In this document: one piece after another, positions 9,561 through 18,801 of the stretch
Position numbering within the stretch: position 1 is the stretch's first letter
Layout of the letters: the number at the start of each line of letters is the position of its first letter
Assembly (NCBI GenBank): GCA_030645235.1
Contig: JAUSMV010000030.1
Location: 744,001-808,000 of the forward strand
Direction of reading: 5' to 3'
DNA: 64,000 nucleotides
DNA from: Parvibaculum sp.
GTDB taxonomy: Bacteria; Pseudomonadota; Alphaproteobacteria; Parvibaculales; Parvibaculaceae
The notes under the pieces: model-generated
Told to the model about the DNA's origin: nothing
What the model saw: only the letters and a program-made list of their open reading frames with translations
The model's database searches: none
Position numbers and translations under genes: made by a program

Positions 9561-9603
9561 AGCTCACGCCTTTGTTGGCAGTACCAATTTATCTACTTAC
9601 ATT

Positions 9604-9690
9604 CGTCATGCGCGGGCTTGACCCGCGTATCCACGTCTTTGCCTCAAAAGAAGGAAGGCGTGGATGGCCGGATCAAGTCCGGCCATGACG
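9604..9690. repeat. REP-like intergenic palindromic repeat
   Basis: The ends CGTCATG and CATGACG bracket two nested imperfect stems (GCGGGCTTGACCCGC and GCCGGATCAAGTCCGGC), with TCCACG/CGTGGA between them. This layout resembles the palindromic repeats found dispersed between genes in Hyphomicrobiales. It lies between ppdK and glyS. Only one copy is seen in this window. Confidence 0.65.
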
Positions 9691-9711
9691 GTCCTGTTCT
9701 TGGCCAGAGCC

Positions 9712-11901
9712 TCAGCCCTCAACCTTCGAGAAATCCGCCACCGTATGAAGCGCCGCGCGGATCTGCGCGAGCAACTTCAGGCGATTCTCACGGAACCCTT
9801 CGTCATTGACCTTTACATGTTCAAAGAAGGCATCTACCGGCGCGCGCAATTGCGCAAGAGCGCCCATTGCCGCAGCGAAATCCTCTTTCGTCACAGCGGC
9901 CTTTGCCTCTTTCGACGCCACTTCAATGGCATCAAACAAAGCCTGTTCTTCCGGCAACGCGCCCCGATCCGGCACACCGTCAAACGACTTGTCGTCCTTC
10001 TTCTCTTCAATCTTGAGAATATTGACCGCGCGCTTGTAACCGGTGAGCAGATTCGCACCGTCATCGGTTGAGAGGAAAGCCGACAGCGCCTCAACGCGCT
10101 TCACGATGAGCACGAGATCGTCTTGACCTTCGAGCGCGAAGACGGCATCGACGAGATCGTGCCGCGCACCGCGATCACGGAGATAGACTTTCAGACGGTC
10201 AGCGAAGAAGTCCCAAAGTTGCCTAATTTGAGAAAATGCCAATTCAGCTTCTTCATCAGCCCTATCTCTGATGCCCGATTCAATTTTATCCAGCGCATTT
10301 ACAATAACGTCTGCTTCAAATAACGATTTCGCCTTATCAAGAATATTTTCAATATCCGCAAAACCAGCAGCAGCCAAACGTGCTGTGGAATGCCATGTCA
10401 ACGGATGCCAAATTAAATTTCTTTGAGCAACCCGTACATCACTCTCCAAAAGAATTCTGACTATGCCTAGTGCTGCACGACGAAGGGCAAACGGATCTTT
10501 CGATCCCGTCGGCTTTTCATCAATCACCCAAAATCCCGTCAGCGTGTCAATCTTATCCGCCAGCGCGACGACCTTCCCGAGAGGCGTTGACGGCACAGCA
10601 TCCGTCGGCCCCAGCGGCGAATAATGTTCCGCAATGGCGTCGGCGATGTCATCTCCCAAGCCATCTTCGCGCGCATAGTAAGCACCCATCAGGCCCTGCA
10701 ATTCAGGAAACTCGCCAACCATGCCGGACGTAAGATCGGCCTTCGCCAATTCGCCAGCGACCTGCGCCTTGTCAGCATCCGCGTCAGGTACAAAGGCCGC
10801 GAGTTCACGCGCGAGTTTACCAATACGCATCGCCTTGTCATGCACCGAACCAAGCTTCGCGTGGAACACGACCTCTTTCAGTTTCGGCAAGCGGCTCGTC
10901 AGCGTGTGTTTCTTATCCTGATCCCAAAGGAACCGCGCATCGGAGAAGCGCGCGCGCAGCACGCGTTCGTTGCCGTTGACGATGGCTTTGCCGCCGTCGG
11001 TCGCCACAAGATTTGCCACCACGATGAAACGCGGCGCGAGCTTGCCTGCCGCATCGGTCAGCGCAAAATATTTCTGGTTCGCGCGCATCGTGCTGGTCAG
11101 CACTTCCTGCGGCACGGTCATAAAGTCATCGTCGATCTTACCGATGAGCGGCACAGGCCATTCAACAAGTCCAGCCACTTCTCTGAGTAGCGCTTTATCC
11201 TCAAACAATTTGAGGCCCGCTTCTGCCGCGAGCTTCTGCGCGCCTTCATCGATGATTTTTTCGCGCGTATAAGGATCAAGTATGACGAATGCCTTTTCGA
11301 GCTTCGCCTGATAGTCAGCAAAGGATGAAACGTTAAACGCATCCGGTGCCATGAAGCGATGGCCGCGTGTTTTGTCGCCCGACTTGATGCCTTCAATCTC
11401 AAACGGCACAACTTTACCGCCGAACAGACACACAATCGAATGCAGCGGACGCACCCAGCGCAACGTGCCCGTGCCCCAGCGCATCGATTTCGGCCAGGGG
11501 AAATTGCGGATCACATCGGGCACAATCTCCGCAATGAGATCAGCCGTCGCGCGGCCTGCGCGTTCCGTCACGGCGATATAGAAGGCACCCTTCTTATCGT
11601 CCTGCACTGTCGCCTGATCGATTGACGTGAGACCCGCCGCGCGCAGGAAGCCGTCAATCGCCTGTTGCGGCGCGCCGACTTTCGGGCCTTTGCGTTCTTC
11701 TTTAACGTCCGGCGTTTTCTCCGGCAACCCGTCGATCACCAACGTCAGACGACGCGGTGTCGCGTAACCACGCGCATTCAAATTCAGGATGCCCGCATCG
11801 GCGAGCCCTTGTTGCACGCGCATACCCAAGTCATATGCGGCTTGTTTCTGCATCCGCGCGGGAATTTCTTCGGAGAAGAGTTCGAGGAGAAGCTCGCTCA
11901 T
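9712..11901 (-). CDS. glyS: glycine--tRNA ligase beta subunit
   Basis: The beta subunit of the heterotetrameric glycyl-tRNA synthetase, which binds tRNA-Gly. The 729-residue protein starts [18 protein letters not shown], as the family does. It includes [28 protein letters not shown] and the HD-type region with [15 protein letters not shown]. It ends in an anticodon-binding domain ([20 protein letters not shown]). I chose the ATG that overlaps the glyQ stop by four bases rather than the ORF start 42 bases upstream. About residues 470-560 are encoded by an AT-rich patch (about 42% GC against 62-72% in the flanking lines) and seem longer than the matching region of E. coli GlyS; see findings. 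No frameshift is present. Confidence 0.95.
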   Translation of the reverse strand: MSELLLELFSEEIPARMQKQAAYDLGMRVQQGLADAGILNLNARGYATPRRLTLVIDGLPEKTPDVKEERKGPKVGAPQQAIDGFLRAAGLTSIDQATVQDDKKGAFYIAVTERAGRATADLIAEIVPDVIRNFPWPKSMRWGTGTLRWVRPLHSIVCLFGGKVVPFEIEGIKSGDKTRGHRFMAPDAFNVSSFADYQAKLEKAFVILDPYTREKIIDEGAQKLAAEAGLKLFEDKALLREVAGLVEWPVPLIGKIDDDFMTVPQEVLTSTMRANQKYFALTDAAGKLAPRFIVVANLVATDGGKAIVNGNERVLRARFSDARFLWDQDKKHTLTSRLPKLKEVVFHAKLGSVHDKAMRIGKLARELAAFVPDADADKAQVAGELAKADLTSGMVGEFPELQGLMGAYYAREDGLGDDIADAIAEHYSPLGPTDAVPSTPLGKVVALADKIDTLTGFWVIDEKPTGSKDPFALRRAALGIVRILLESDVRVAQRNLIWHPLTWHSTARLAAAGFADIENILDKAKSLFEADVIVNALDKIESGIRDRADEEAELAFSQIRQLWDFFADRLKVYLRDRGARHDLVDAVFALEGQDDLVLIVKRVEALSAFLSTDDGANLLTGYKRAVNILKIEEKKDDKSFDGVPDRGALPEEQALFDAIEVASKEAKAAVTKEDFAAAMGALAQLRAPVDAFFEHVKVNDEGFRENRLKLLAQIRAALHTVADFSKVEG

Positions 11902-12800
11902 GCTGCGTTCCCCTCTTGCGTCTCGCGCCAAGCCTTGGCGCAACCCTTCGCAAGATCGCGCACACGCCCGATATAGGCTTGCCGCTCGGTCACTGAAATC
12001 ACGCCGCGCGCATCAAGCAAATTGAAGTTGTGGCTCGCCTTGATGCATTGATCGTAAGCGGGCAATGGCAGCTTCTTCTCCAGCAGCGCTTTGCATTCTT
12101 TTTCAGCGTCGGCGAAATGCCGGAACAACATTTCCGTATCCGCGAATTCAAAATTATGCGCGGAAAATTCCTGCTCGGCCTGCAGAAACACATCGCCATA
12201 GGTCACGCGGTCGGCACCCTCGGCGCCGTTAAAGTCGAGTTCATAGCCGTTATCCACGCCCTGGATATACATGGCGAGGCGTTCCAGCCCGTATGTGAGT
12301 TCGCCCGACACGGGGTTGCACTCCTCCCCGCCGACCTGTTGGAAGTAAGTGAATTGCGACACCTCCATCCCGTCGCACCAGACTTCCCAGCCGAGACCCC
12401 ATGCGCCCAGCGTCGGGCTTTCCCAATCGTCCTCGACAAAGCGGATGTCATGGTTCTTGGAGTCGATGCCAAGTTCGTAGAGGCTTTGCAGGTAAAGCTC
12501 CTGCAAATTGTCGGGGTTCGGTTTCAGGATCACCTGAAACTGATAGTAGTGCTGAAAGCGGTTCGGGTTGGTGCCGTAGCGACCATCGGTCGGGCGGCGC
12601 GAGGGCTGCACAAAGGCCGCCTTCCAGGGCTTGGGGCCAAGCGCGCGCAGCGTGGTCGCGGGGTGAAACGTGCCTGCCCCCATCGACATATCGTAAGGCT
12701 GAAGGATGACGCAGCCCTGCCCCGCCCAGAACATCTGGAGCTTGAGGATCAGAGACTGAAACGACAAATCGCGCTTGGTCGTCATGTGGGCCGAAGTCAT
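11898..12800 (-). CDS. glyQ: glycine--tRNA ligase alpha subunit
   Basis: The catalytic alpha subunit that activates glycine and pairs with GlyS. The 300-residue protein carries the class II synthetase motifs typical of Gly[61 protein letters not shown], and [19 protein letters not shown]. It precedes glyS with an ATGA overlap, a coupling that suits equal subunit amounts. The start is ambiguous: an internal ATG at 12785 (MTTKRDLSF) is equally possible, since neither has a clear ribosome binding site. The gene is divergent from the HerA-like ATPase gene. Confidence 0.95.
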   Translation of the reverse strand: MTSAHMTTKRDLSFQSLILKLQMFWAGQGCVILQPYDMSMGAGTFHPATTLRALGPKPWKAAFVQPSRRPTDGRYGTNPNRFQHYYQFQVILKPNPDNLQELYLQSLYELGIDSKNHDIRFVEDDWESPTLGAWGLGWEVWCDGMEVSQFTYFQQVGGEECNPVSGELTYGLERLAMYIQGVDNGYELDFNGAEGADRVTYGDVFLQAEQEFSAHNFEFADTEMLFRHFADAEKECKALLEKKLPLPAYDQCIKASHNFNLLDARGVISVTERQAYIGRVRDLAKGCAKAWRETQEGNAA

Positions 12801-13012
12801 GGGGAGCCGAAACTTTCAACTTAAGGGTCTGGTCGCCCGTCCGGAATCAGGACAGAACGAGCCATCAGGCGGGCGCAACCTAGCGGGAGGGCCTAGGCAG
12901 GGTCAAGGTTTGGACTGGGGCGGGGCAGGCCTTATAGCCCCATGGGAATTGCCCCTTTATAGTTGGCCCATAAGGGGTCCGGCGACTCTTTAATAAGCAA
13001 ATGAGGTTGCAT

Positions 13013-14509
13013 ATGGCGGACGGCGAAATTCTGATCGGGATGAGTGCCAAACCCGAAGCCCTGCTCCTCAAACTCGCCAACCGCCACGGCCTCGTGACAG
13101 GGGCCACAGGCACCGGCAAAACGGTGACGCTGCAAAAATTGGCCGAAGGCTTTTCCAATGCCGGCGTCCCGGTCTTTGCCGCTGACATCAAGGGCGACCT
13201 GTCGGGTCTTTGCCAGCCGGGTGACGGGGCCGCCCCCTTCGTCAAACGCGCCAAGGAAATCGGCGTTGAGTATGTCTCCGACCGCTTCCCCACCGTCTTC
13301 TGGGACGTGTTCGGCGAGAAGGGCCATCCGGTCCGCACCACCATTTCCGAGATGGGACCATTGCTGCTTGCCCGCCTCCTTGATCTCAACGACACGCAGG
13401 AGGGCGTGCTCAACATTGCGTTTCGCGTGGCGGATGAGCAGGGCCTGCTGCTCCTCGATCTCAAAGACCTGCGCGCCATGCTCGCCTTCGTATCGGAAAA
13501 TGCGAAAGACCTCAGCGCCACCTATGGCAATGTCTCACCGCAATCGGTCGGTGCCATTCAGCGGCAATTGCTCGTGATGGAAAACCAGAGTGCAGCTCAT
13601 TTCTTCGGTGAGCCTGCGCTCGAAATCGCAGACCTGATGCGGGTGGACCGCGACGGGCGCGGCATCGTCAATATCCTCGCCGCCGACAAGCTCATGGACA
13701 ATCCGCGCCTCTATGCGACGTTCCTGTTGTGGTTGCTGTCAGAACTCTTCGAGGAACTTCCCGAAGTCGGTGATCTCGAAAAACCCAGGCTCATTTTCTT
13801 CTTTGATGAAGCGCATTTGCTCTTCAACGATGCGCCAAAAGCCCTGATAGAAAGCGTCGAGCGCGTCGTGCGGCTCATTCGTTCCAAAGGCGTCGGTGTT
13901 TATTTCGTCACGCAAAATCCGCTGGATGTGCCCGACACTGTGCTCGCCCAGCTTGGCAACCGCGTCCAGCATGCGCTGCGTGCCTTCACGCCGCGCGACC
14001 AAAAGGCCGTGAGGGCCGCCGCTGAAACCTTCCGGCAGAATCCGGCTTTCAACACGGAGACTGTGATTCAGGAGCTCGGCGTCGGCGAGGCCCTCGTCTC
14101 CACGCTCGGTCCCAAGGGCGCGCCATCGATGGTCGAGCGCACATTGATCGCGCCGCCGTCAGGTCGCGTCGGACCTGCGACAGACGCCGAGCGCAAAACC
14201 ATCATGGACAATAGCCCTGTGCGCGGTCGCTATGACAAAACCATCGACAGAGAGTCCGCCTACGAACTATTGAACAAGCGGCAGGAAAAGGCGCAAGCCA
14301 AAGCGCGTGACGAGGAAGAAGCTGAGGCAGGAGAAAAAGCCGCCAAACGTGAAACGACCCCGACGCGGGGTCAGGGCCGTGCTTCAACGAGGGCGTCTTC
14401 AACAGAAAGAGTGATTACAAACCTCGCCTCATCGGCGGCGCGCTCCATCGGCACGCAAGTCGGTCGGGCAATCTTCCGCTCGATCCTTGGCAGTATCACA
14501 AGACGCTAA
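13013..14509 (+). CDS. HerA-like ATPase, DUF853 family
   Basis: A 498-residue P-loop ATPase of the HerA/FtsK superfamily (DUF853, YjgR-like). The Walker A is [14 protein letters not shown] near residue 32, with [12 protein letters not shown] after it. The Walker B is [12 protein letters not shown] near residue 265, followed by [14 protein letters not shown] charged C-terminal tail rich in Lys, Glu and Arg follows. HerA proteins in archaea work with NurA in DNA end processing; the bacterial DUF853 branch has no firm role, and no nuclease gene lies beside it. I prefer the ATG preceded by GAGG at six bases over the ATG four codons upstream. Confidence 0.88.
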   Translation: MADGEILIGMSAKPEALLLKLANRHGLVTGATGTGKTVTLQKLAEGFSNAGVPVFAADIKGDLSGLCQPGDGAAPFVKRAKEIGVEYVSDRFPTVFWDVFGEKGHPVRTTISEMGPLLLARLLDLNDTQEGVLNIAFRVADEQGLLLLDLKDLRAMLAFVSENAKDLSATYGNVSPQSVGAIQRQLLVMENQSAAHFFGEPALEIADLMRVDRDGRGIVNILAADKLMDNPRLYATFLLWLLSELFEELPEVGDLEKPRLIFFFDEAHLLFNDAPKALIESVERVVRLIRSKGVGVYFVTQNPLDVPDTVLAQLGNRVQHALRAFTPRDQKAVRAAAETFRQNPAFNTETVIQELGVGEALVSTLGPKGAPSMVERTLIAPPSGRVGPATDAERKTIMDNSPVRGRYDKTIDRESAYELLNKRQEKAQAKARDEEEAEAGEKAAKRETTPTRGQGRASTRASSTERVITNLASSAARSIGTQVGRAIFRSILGSITRR

Positions 14510-14510
14510 A

Positions 14511-14702
14511 TCAGCGGCGATTTTCCGGCACATAGAAACCGTCTTCAGCCTCGCGCAATGTGCCGAGATCGCGCGGCTCCACGCGGGCCTGAGTCTTGCG
14601 GGCATAGGCCATTTCGCGCTGGCGCTCAGCGGCACGGGCAAAAGCTTTGTAAGCCGAATAGCAAGCCGCAAACAAAACAGCTGCGAAAACGAGTTTGGTC
14701 AT
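14511..14702 (-). CDS. small single-span membrane protein, hypothetical
   Basis: A 63-residue protein beginning MTKLVFAAVLFAACYSAYKAF, one hydrophobic segment followed by a charged, Arg/Glu-rich tail ending FYVPENRR. GGAGAGGTGG precedes the ATG; the longer ORF in the track lacks family-like sequence upstream. It converges on the DUF853 gene with a one-base gap and follows the SppA-like gene, so it is probably the last gene of that minus-strand operon. No function is known to me. Confidence 0.6.
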   Translation of the reverse strand: MTKLVFAAVLFAACYSAYKAFARAAERQREMAYARKTQARVEPRDLGTLREAEDGFYVPENRR

Positions 14703-14767
14703 GTTTCCACCTCTCCAAAGACGGGGATTCGTGTCGTAAAGCCCGCCCGATACCCAACTAACCGACA

Positions 14768-15658
14768 TTAAAGGCCAAAACGGGACCAAAGGGAACGGCT
14801 TTCAAGCGTACTGAGCAAGCCTTGGGCCAATTCATTGCCCAATTCAGCACCAAAATGATCGCCGCCACCCAATGAGGTCAGCCCGATGCCCCGTCGCCAG
14901 AAGGGCTTGCGGCCGCCCACCACCCGCAATTTGACCTTATTGCCGAATTTTTCCCGCATTATTGCCCGCAAATCACCCAGCCCGTCGATCAATCCGCGTG
15001 ACTTGGCACCGGACGCTGCCCAGAAGGCACCGGTGAAAAGATCGTCGGTTGTCTTGAGCCGCTCGCCACGCGAGGTCCGCACGAGGTTTTTGAAGCCCTC
15101 GTGGACCTCGGCCTGAAGCTCAAGCAACCGCTTCACGTCATCGGGATTCTCAGGCTTGAAGGGATCAAGCGTCGCTTTGTTCTCGCCCGATGTATGCACA
15201 CGACGCTCGATGCCAAGCTTGTCGATGAGACCGGTAAAGCCAAAGCCTGCTGAAACAACACCGATGGAGCCGATAATCGAGCTTTCATCGGCATAGATTT
15301 CGTCCGCCGCGCAAGCGAGCATATAGCCGCCCGATGCCGCCACATCTTCGGCAAAGGCATAGACGGGAATGCTCTCCTCGGCGGCGAGCGCACGGATACG
15401 CTTATAGATCAGTGATGACTGCACCGGCGAGCCGCCCGGCGAATTGATGACCAGCGCCACGGCCTTGACCCCCTTCATCGTGAAGGCTGCTTCCAGCGGG
15501 TCTGCGACAGAGGCAAAATCAATCCCGCCGCGCAAGGGTGACACAGTACCGATCACACCATTGAGCCGCACAACAGCAACCACAGCAGGTCGCACCCAAT
15601 CGGGAACAAAATGACGACGAAGCGGGGCAGGCAGCAGCGGGGCAATAAAATTTTTCAT
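14768..15658 (-). CDS. sppA: S49 family signal peptide peptidase (SppA/SohB-like)
   Basis: A 296-residue serine peptidase of family S49. Visible motifs are LVINSPGGSPVQSSLIY, DVAASGGYMLACAADEI with the catalytic Ser in SGGY, and SIIGSIGVV. The general base Lys of the family is probably in SGENKATLDPFKP. The length matches the short, SohB-like form with a single catalytic domain. It likely degrades cleaved signal peptides or membrane protein fragments. There is no obvious signal peptide, only a moderately hydrophobic segment near residue 25. It is followed by the small membrane protein and preceded by a methyltransferase gene 17 bases upstream. Confidence 0.88.
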   Translation of the reverse strand: MKNFIAPLLPAPLRRHFVPDWVRPAVVAVVRLNGVIGTVSPLRGGIDFASVADPLEAAFTMKGVKAVALVINSPGGSPVQSSLIYKRIRALAAEESIPVYAFAEDVAASGGYMLACAADEIYADESSIIGSIGVVSAGFGFTGLIDKLGIERRVHTSGENKATLDPFKPENPDDVKRLLELQAEVHEGFKNLVRTSRGERLKTTDDLFTGAFWAASGAKSRGLIDGLGDLRAIMREKFGNKVKLRVVGGRKPFWRRGIGLTSLGGGDHFGAELGNELAQGLLSTLESRSLWSRFGL

Positions 15659-15674
15659 CAGAAGCTTTCAGACA

Positions 15675-16487
15675 TCAGGCCGGTTGATCGAGACGCAAAG
15701 CTGCTGCATGACGCAACACGCCTTCGGCCCGTTCGCTGAAATGGCCATCCGTTGCATGCAGCACAAGGCCTGATCGCAAAATGAGCGGCGCATTCGATCC
15801 GCGTATACCACGCAGAATGATGCGGGACGCCGGTTTCCCCGCTGCGGGCCACAGGGGGAAGACCTCAATGCCGCCGACACGGCCTTGCAACGCCGACAAG
15901 AGAGCGCCCATGGCGTCGGCGCGATGGATAAAGCTCACCGTGCCTTTGGGCTTTGCCATCGTGCAGAGAAAGCGCACCCAATCATCAATATCTGACCCCA
16001 ATGTGAGATGCGATTGCGCCTTGCCCGCGTCGGGTGAGGCTGACGCCGATGCCGGATCATAATAAGGCGGATTGGCAAACACATGGTCAAAGCTTTGCGG
16101 CTCAAGACCCATTGTCACGAGATCACGCACGGGCGAGCCGATGTCGCCTTCGACAAAAGTCACACGACCCTGCATTGCATTGCGCCGCGCGTTTTCGCGC
16201 GCAAGGGTCACAAGCTCTCCCTGCATTTCGAGGCCAACCACATCAAGCCCCGGCACGCGTGACGCCAGACAAAGACTTGCTACGCCGACGCCCGCGCCTG
16301 CTTCCAGTACGCGCTCGCCTTTGCGCGCATTGATCGAGGCCGCCAGCAGCACAGCGTCGATACCCGCGCGATAGCCCTTCAGCGGCTGCAAGACCTGCAA
16401 GCGATTGCCGAGAAATCCGTCGTCGGAACGCGTCGGCGCGACGATGTCCGTATCTGCATTTGTCAGCGATTCAGATGTGCCGGTCAT
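15675..16487 (-). CDS. class I SAM methyltransferase, TrmN6-like (tRNA1(Val) adenine N6)
   Basis: A 270-residue methyltransferase. SAM-binding motif I is VLEAGAGVGVASLCLA. The NPPY motif (FANPPYY) marks N6-adenine methylation of nucleic acids. The start region FLGNRLQVLQPLKGYRAGIDAVLLAA is typical of the YfiC/TrmN6 family, which modifies A37 of tRNA1(Val) in E. coli. The target in this organism is inferred. Its start overlaps the DUF2007 stop by four bases, so the two are co-translated. Confidence 0.78.
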   Translation of the reverse strand: MTGTSESLTNADTDIVAPTRSDDGFLGNRLQVLQPLKGYRAGIDAVLLAASINARKGERVLEAGAGVGVASLCLASRVPGLDVVGLEMQGELVTLARENARRNAMQGRVTFVEGDIGSPVRDLVTMGLEPQSFDHVFANPPYYDPASASASPDAGKAQSHLTLGSDIDDWVRFLCTMAKPKGTVSFIHRADAMGALLSALQGRVGGIEVFPLWPAAGKPASRIILRGIRGSNAPLILRSGLVLHATDGHFSERAEGVLRHAAALRLDQPA

Positions 16488-16705
16488 AGCTCACCTCCCT
16501 GTTCGCGCCGCACATCATTAAGGATCGCGTCGGCGCGGATATGGTCATCATCCCCTACCATCATACGCCTTGGCAGCACGCCAAGGGAGCCTTCCAGAAC
16601 ACTCATATGGGCATCCAGCATGAAGCATTCTATGCCTTCTTCGCGCAGACGATGTTCCAGATAGGAGATGAGCACCATATCATTGCTGCGGATCAGTTCT
16701 TTCAT
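16484..16705 (-). CDS. DUF2007 domain protein
   Basis: A 73-residue protein, MKELIRSNDMVLISYLEHRLREEGIECF..., matching the small DUF2007 family (putative signal-transducing or regulatory proteins that bind an unknown ligand). The pattern of a strand, a long helix, then LGVLPRRMMV and a final helix is intact. AAGGGAAACG precedes the ATG, so I do not use the longer frame in the track. It is the first gene of the minus-strand operon continuing to the methyltransferase and the SppA-like peptidase, and is divergent from the polyprenyl synthase gene. Confidence 0.75.
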   Translation of the reverse strand: MKELIRSNDMVLISYLEHRLREEGIECFMLDAHMSVLEGSLGVLPRRMMVGDDDHIRADAILNDVRREQGGEL

Positions 16706-16895
16706 CGTTTCCCTTTGGCATCTGTCCCTCAGGCGTGTGGCAATCAGGTAACTCACCTGTGACCTTAATACGGGACCTTCATATGAGACCGGATGTCGCG
16801 GCGAAATCAGGCACCAGACTTGCCGCCTACGCCCCATCCTCTTATGCTCGCCCCGCTAGTATTGCATAAGACCACCATGTTTTCAGGAGCGAAAA

Positions 16896-17924
16896 TTGGG
16901 CGTAGTAGTCCCCCTTGATGACGAACGCGGCCGCGGCCACAACGCCGTCGCCCAGTTGCAGTCTCTCGTTGCCAAAGACATGGATGATGTCAACGAATTC
17001 ATCCGTGAGCGGATGGGCTCTGAAGTTCCCATGATCCCGGAACTGGCAAGCCATCTCATCAATTCCGGCGGCAAGCGTCTCCGACCGATGCTCACCATAG
17101 CGGCCTCACGCATCTGCGGCTACAAGGGTTCGGACCACATCAAGCTTGCGGCCAGCGTCGAGTTTCTGCACACAGCAACACTCCTTCACGATGACGTCGT
17201 GGACGAGAGCGACTTGCGCCGTGGCAAGAAGACCGCGCGCATGCTCTGGGGCAATCAGGCCAGCGTGCTGGTTGGTGACTTTCTGCTCGGTCGCGCCTTC
17301 CGCCTGATGGTCGAAACGAAATCTCTCCGCGCGCTTGAAATCATTGCGAACGCCGCCTCCATCATCGCCGAAGGCGAAGTGATGCAGTTGGCCGCCGCCA
17401 AGGATACAAGCACGACCGAAGACGCCTATATGCGCGTCATTCAGGCCAAAACCGCCGCCCTGTTTGCCGCCGCCGCCGAAGTCGGTGCGGTCATCGCTGC
17501 GCGCGCACCCAATGAAGCCGCCGCGCTTGAGAGCTATGGCCGCAATCTCGGCATCGCCTTCCAGCTTGTGGATGACGCGCTCGACTATGGCGGGCGCTCC
17601 GCGACTGCCGCAACGCTTGGCAAAAATGTCGGCGATGATTTCCGCGAGCGCAAAATCACGCTTCCGGTGGTCCTCGCTTTCCGCCGTGGCGACGCCGAAG
17701 AGCGCGCCTTTTGGCAGCGTGTGCTGCAGGATGGAGATCAGCGCGAGGGTGATCTTGAGCATGCAACGCAGCTTCTGGCGCGGCATTCCACCATCGACGC
17801 CACCATCGAACGCGCGCGCCACTATGGCTCGATTGCCAAAGACGCGCTCGCGATCTTCCCTGACACGCCCTACCGTCAGGCGCTGATCGACCTCGTCGAT
17901 TTCTGCATCGGCAGAACTTACTGA
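16896..17924 (+). CDS. ispB: all-trans polyprenyl diphosphate synthase (octaprenyl/decaprenyl type)
   Basis: It elongates farnesyl diphosphate with isopentenyl diphosphate to make the side chain of ubiquinone. The 342-residue protein has the first Asp-rich motif LLHDDVVDESDLRRG, preceded by GGKRLRPML, and the second Asp-rich motif in FQLVDDALDY. It ends IGRTY. The start is TTG, with AGGAG six bases upstream; no nearby ATG has as good a site. Product chain length cannot be read reliably. It converges on ispE, another isoprenoid gene, with only a two-base gap. Confidence 0.9.
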   Translation: MGVVVPLDDERGRGHNAVAQLQSLVAKDMDDVNEFIRERMGSEVPMIPELASHLINSGGKRLRPMLTIAASRICGYKGSDHIKLAASVEFLHTATLLHDDVVDESDLRRGKKTARMLWGNQASVLVGDFLLGRAFRLMVETKSLRALEIIANAASIIAEGEVMQLAAAKDTSTTEDAYMRVIQAKTAALFAAAAEVGAVIAARAPNEAAALESYGRNLGIAFQLVDDALDYGGRSATAATLGKNVGDDFRERKITLPVVLAFRRGDAEERAFWQRVLQDGDQREGDLEHATQLLARHSTIDATIERARHYGSIAKDALAIFPDTPYRQALIDLVDFCIGRTY

Positions 17925-17926
17925 AA

Positions 17927-18796
17927 TTATATCCGCGGAGCCGCTGCGACCCACCAATCAGGATGGGTCACGCGCAATGCTGCCGCCGCGCGCGTGGCTG
18001 ATGCCTCATCGGCATAAAGACCAAAACACGTGGCACCCGATCCCGACATACGCGCGAGCTTGCAGCCGTCCGTTGCACTCAATGCCGCCAGCACGTCGGC
18101 AATAGCGGGCGCAATTGTCTTTGCAGGGGCTTCGAGATCATTGCCGTGAGCTATGAGCCAGCCGACCAACGCGGCAAGATCAACAAAGTCCGGCACATCC
18201 GGCCCTTCTTCTTTTTCGGCGAGCGGCGCGGCATCAAGCGCCTTGAACACCTCAGCCGTTGAGACGGCCACGCGCGGGTTTACCAGCACCAACCAAAAAT
18301 CAGGCAGAGTGTCGAGCCGCGTCAGCAACTCTCCCTTGCCCCACATCAGGGCAGGCCGCGCCTCAAGACAGACCGGCACATCCGCACCGATGCAAAGCCC
18401 CAATGCCGCAAGTGCATGCGACTTCACAGGATGGTCGTGATAGCGGCAGAGGAGACGCAGCGCAGCCGCCGCATCTGCCGAACCACCGCCAATGCCCGAC
18501 GCCACGGGCACTTGCTTATCGAGCGTAAATTCCGCGCTCGTCGTGAGGCCGGTATATTCGTCAAACAGGCGCACGGCTTCGAGCACGAGATTATTTTGCT
18601 CCCCCGCCAGCAGGCCTGCGAAAGGTCCCGTGATGTTAAGGCTCAATGCAGCAGCAGCTTCGGCGCGCAGGCTCTCCCCGCAATCGACAAAGACGACGAG
18701 GCTCTGCAACTCGTGATAGCCGTCATGACGGCGACCTTTCACTTTGAGCGAGAGATTGATTTTGACCGGGGCTTTTTCCGTGAAGAGGCCGGACAT
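17927..18796 (-). CDS. ispE: 4-diphosphocytidyl-2-C-methyl-D-erythritol kinase
   Basis: IspE phosphorylates CDP-methylerythritol, the fourth step of the MEP isoprenoid pathway. The 289-residue GHMP kinase begins APVKINLSLKVKGRRHDGYHEL. It has the ATP loop PVASGIGGGSADAAAALRLL near residue 95 and the C-terminal GHMP motif MSGSGATCFGLY. Length and motifs are complete. It lies just downstream of the TPR lipoprotein gene on the same strand with a five-base gap. It belongs to the same pathway as ispH near 57 kb, so this organism makes isoprenoids by the MEP route. Confidence 0.94.
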   Translation of the reverse strand: MSGLFTEKAPVKINLSLKVKGRRHDGYHELQSLVVFVDCGESLRAEAAAALSLNITGPFAGLLAGEQNNLVLEAVRLFDEYTGLTTSAEFTLDKQVPVASGIGGGSADAAAALRLLCRYHDHPVKSHALAALGLCIGADVPVCLEARPALMWGKGELLTRLDTLPDFWLVLVNPRVAVSTAEVFKALDAAPLAEKEEGPDVPDFVDLAALVGWLIAHGNDLEAPAKTIAPAIADVLAALSATDGCKLARMSGSGATCFGLYADEASATRAAAALRVTHPDWWVAAAPRI

Positions 18797-18801
18797 GGAA
18801 A

